Positions 20,363-21,440 of a DNA stretch of 21,440 nucleotides are shown one piece after another. A program made the position numbers and the translations under genes. Where the stretch lies: positions 1-21,440 of IMG/VR virus record IMGVR_UViG_3300025870_000090; one strand, given 5' to 3'. Under the pieces are notes generated by a model. It was not told where the DNA came from, did not search any database, and was given only the letters and a program-made list of their open reading frames with translations. Numbering within the stretch: the first letter of the stretch is position 1; each line of letters starts with the position of its first letter. The stretch is from a virus.

Positions 20363-20533
20363 TTACTTGTTCTCGCTTTGTTTTTCTAAATAATCGCTCA
20401 ACATACTAAAATATAAATCTCTTTCATAAGGTAACATATTTTCTATCTCAGTTATAGAATATTTATGGTGCTGTGCCATTGCAAATATAATCCTATAATA
20501 ATCTTTCAAGGATATATGACACAGCGCTAGGAA
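20363..20533 (-). CDS. -1 frameshift extension of gp26 (putative tail chaperone fusion)
   Basis: A 56-codon open stretch in the -1 frame runs from the slippery T-run before the gp26 stop to a TAA touching the tape-measure ATG. Its product (FLALCHISLKDYYRII, then SITEIENMLPYERDLYFSML) is protein-like and ends SDYLEKQ. It has no start of its own at the beginning; the first ATG is 18 codons in, with a poorly spaced AGGA. Slippage on T-TTT-TTT would fuse it to gp26 residues 1-231, giving about 287 residues, as in the lambda G/GT pair of tape-measure chaperones. Internal initiation at 20477-20479 is an alternative. Confidence 0.65.
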   Translation of the reverse strand, partial: FLALCHISLKDYYRIIFAMAQHHKYSITEIENMLPYERDLYFSMLSDYLEKQSENK

Positions 20534-21225
20534 AAAAAACTTCGAATTCCTTCTACCACAAATGTCTTATCATCACCATTGTTATTTTTATAATGCATTT
20601 CATGTCTAAGCTTTGGCATTGTTTCAAAGAATCTTTGAATGCCTTTTACCACATCGCCTGAAACGTCTTCCATAAATTGGTTGACTTCGTTTTCTGTATA
20701 GTTTTTAAATTCAAATACCTCATCTGCCGAAGCAACTTTGTCTAAACAAGATATCATGATAAAATAGCTTGCCAATGGATCGTCAGCTGTAAAAGTTGTA
20801 ATTTTAAGAAATTCGTCAATTGTTGGATATTTTAAATATAAAATGTAGTCGTCATTAATTTTTACTTCGTTAGTATGATCTTTGTCTGTAGTAAGCTGAA
20901 CTTTATCAAGATCTAACTCAAGGGAAACTTTTTCTTCTGTATCAGGATCTAGGATATTAAAAGTAATACCATTATCTACAGATCTAGATCTTAAAGTAAG
21001 TAGCAAATATTCTAAATCAAACATAGGTAATTTTGTTGCGTCAATTTCAAAACAACAATTTGATACAACTTGTTTAATAGCTGTAATTTGTTGTGACACA
21101 TCATCAGACTCTGCTGCAACTAAAAGTATTTTTTCTTCTTTAACAGTAAAAGGTCTATATTTAATTGTTTCTTTGCTTGATGGTAAAATTAGTTCAAAAA
21201 GTGGTAAATCAATCTTAGGCAGCAT
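20527..21225 (-). CDS. 26: Baseplate hub assembly protein (T4 gp26 family)
   Basis: The 232-residue protein resembles the T4 baseplate family that includes gp26. It has an N-terminal LPLFELILPSSKETIKYRPF, then TVKEEKILLVAAESDD, IKQVVSNCCFE, DLEYLLLTLRSRSVD and a C-terminal helical region. These proteins help assemble the tail hub. In T4 gp26 is 208 residues and lies next to gp51, the hub assembly catalyst. GGAGAAATAAATT precedes the ATG. The last codons contain eight consecutive T residues directly before the stop (see the frameshift extension). Family call fairly firm; exact role by analogy. Confidence 0.8.
   Translation of the reverse strand: MLPKIDLPLFELILPSSKETIKYRPFTVKEEKILLVAAESDDVSQQITAIKQVVSNCCFEIDATKLPMFDLEYLLLTLRSRSVDNGITFNILDPDTEEKVSLELDLDKVQLTTDKDHTNEVKINDDYILYLKYPTIDEFLKITTFTADDPLASYFIMISCLDKVASADEVFEFKNYTENEVNQFMEDVSGDVVKGIQRFFETMPKLRHEMHYKNNNGDDKTFVVEGIRSFFS
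20532..20539 (-). promoter_or_regulatory. Slippery T8 frameshift site at the end of gene 26
   Basis: Eight T residues (minus strand) give T-TTT-TTT in the reading phase, followed by TCC-TAG. The stop is two codons after the slip point. Both tRNAs can re-pair fully after a -1 shift. Confidence 0.6.
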
Positions 21226-21243
21226 AATTTATTTCTCCATTAT

Positions 21244-21440
21244 CTAAAAAACTCTTCGGAGTTCATTAATTGTTTTATCCCATGTATTTGTTACACGAGT
21301 ATATTTGTTAACCGCATCTGTAATTGAACGAGGAACTAAGTCTTGGCCAATGAACTGACCAATGGCTCCAACCTGATTAATTAAACCAAGTAAGCCGTTG
21401 CCTCTTCCAAATGGTGCGGTTGGCGATCCTATTTTTTCTC
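21244..21440 (-). CDS. 3' end of a tail or baseplate gene (partial)
   Basis: A minus-strand frame open from the window edge ends in TAG 18 bases before gene 26. The visible 60-odd residues include FGRGNGLLGLINQVGAIGQF and SITDAVNKYTRVTNTWDKT. Position suggests a baseplate or tail-tube-cap protein such as gp48 or gp54, but I cannot confirm the family from this fragment. Confidence 0.6.
   Translation of the reverse strand, partial: EKIGSPTAPFGRGNGLLGLINQVGAIGQFIGQDLVPRSITDAVNKYTRVTNTWDKTINELRRVF

Noticed and set aside
20458-20465. Minus-strand CATAAATA as a late promoter for the tape-measure-like gene
   Set aside because: One mismatch at the first base of the late box and located inside the frameshift extension; too weak in AT-rich DNA.

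Overview
The window is a piece of an AT-rich, gene-dense genome of a T4-type contractile-tailed phage. The replication core appears in T4 order: sliding clamp (gp45), clamp-loader ATPase (gp44), clamp-loader small subunit (gp62) and the translational repressor RegA. T4-like nucleotide and DNA-modification genes lie upstream, and tail/baseplate genes lie on the opposite strand at the right edge. The accessory genes (Hsp20, trimeric dUTPase, SGNH hydrolase, nitroreductase, two 2OG-Fe(II) oxygenases, a GT-A glycosyltransferase) are a mix typical of marine T4-like viruses. The host cannot be named from the sequence. Consensus TTGACA-17-TATAAT promoters suggest a bacterium with an ordinary sigma-70 polymerase.

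Layout. (1) 1-2418, minus strand: four tightly packed genes (nitroreductase, SGNH hydrolase, two oxygenases) and the first codons of a fifth, behind an exact T4 late-promoter box (TATAAATA). (2) 2470-6721, plus strand: small, mostly unknown genes behind a repeated early-promoter module, then a PD-(D/E)XK-like nuclease, a dNTP pyrophosphohydrolase-like protein and dCMP hydroxymethylase (gp42). (3) 6774-12392, plus strand: an overlapping gene chain with a T4 alpha-glucosyltransferase homologue, a HAD-phosphatase/kinase fusion, a cytidylyltransferase, a C5-cytosine methyltransferase homologue, exonuclease DexA and a GT-A glycosyltransferase. (4) 12429-15458: gp45, a small ORF, gp44, a zinc-ribbon ORF, gp62, RegA. 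(5) 15462-18264: dUTPase, Hsp20 and small overlapping ORFs, several with membrane segments, ending in a strong UUCG-loop terminator. (6) 18293-21440, minus strand: a large tape-measure-like tail protein, gp26 with an apparent -1 frameshift extension, and the 3' end of another gene.

How the genes may work together. gp42 would make hydroxymethyl-dCMP, the neighbouring pyrophosphohydrolase could clear an unwanted dNTP, and the Agt homologue would add a sugar to hydroxymethylcytosine in DNA. The HAD/kinase fusion and cytidylyltransferase suggest that the phage makes its own, perhaps unusual, activated donor. The nearby PD-(D/E)XK-like protein and DexA could degrade unmodified DNA. The main points of interest are this apparent cytosine-hypermodification locus, the gp26 frameshift, and regulatory DNA inside coding regions (perfect sigma-70 promoters in upstream genes, duplicated promoter cassettes, overlapping early and late promoters at the clamp gene). 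No tRNA, CRISPR array or insertion sequence was seen, and no gene-free stretch exceeds about 120 bases.
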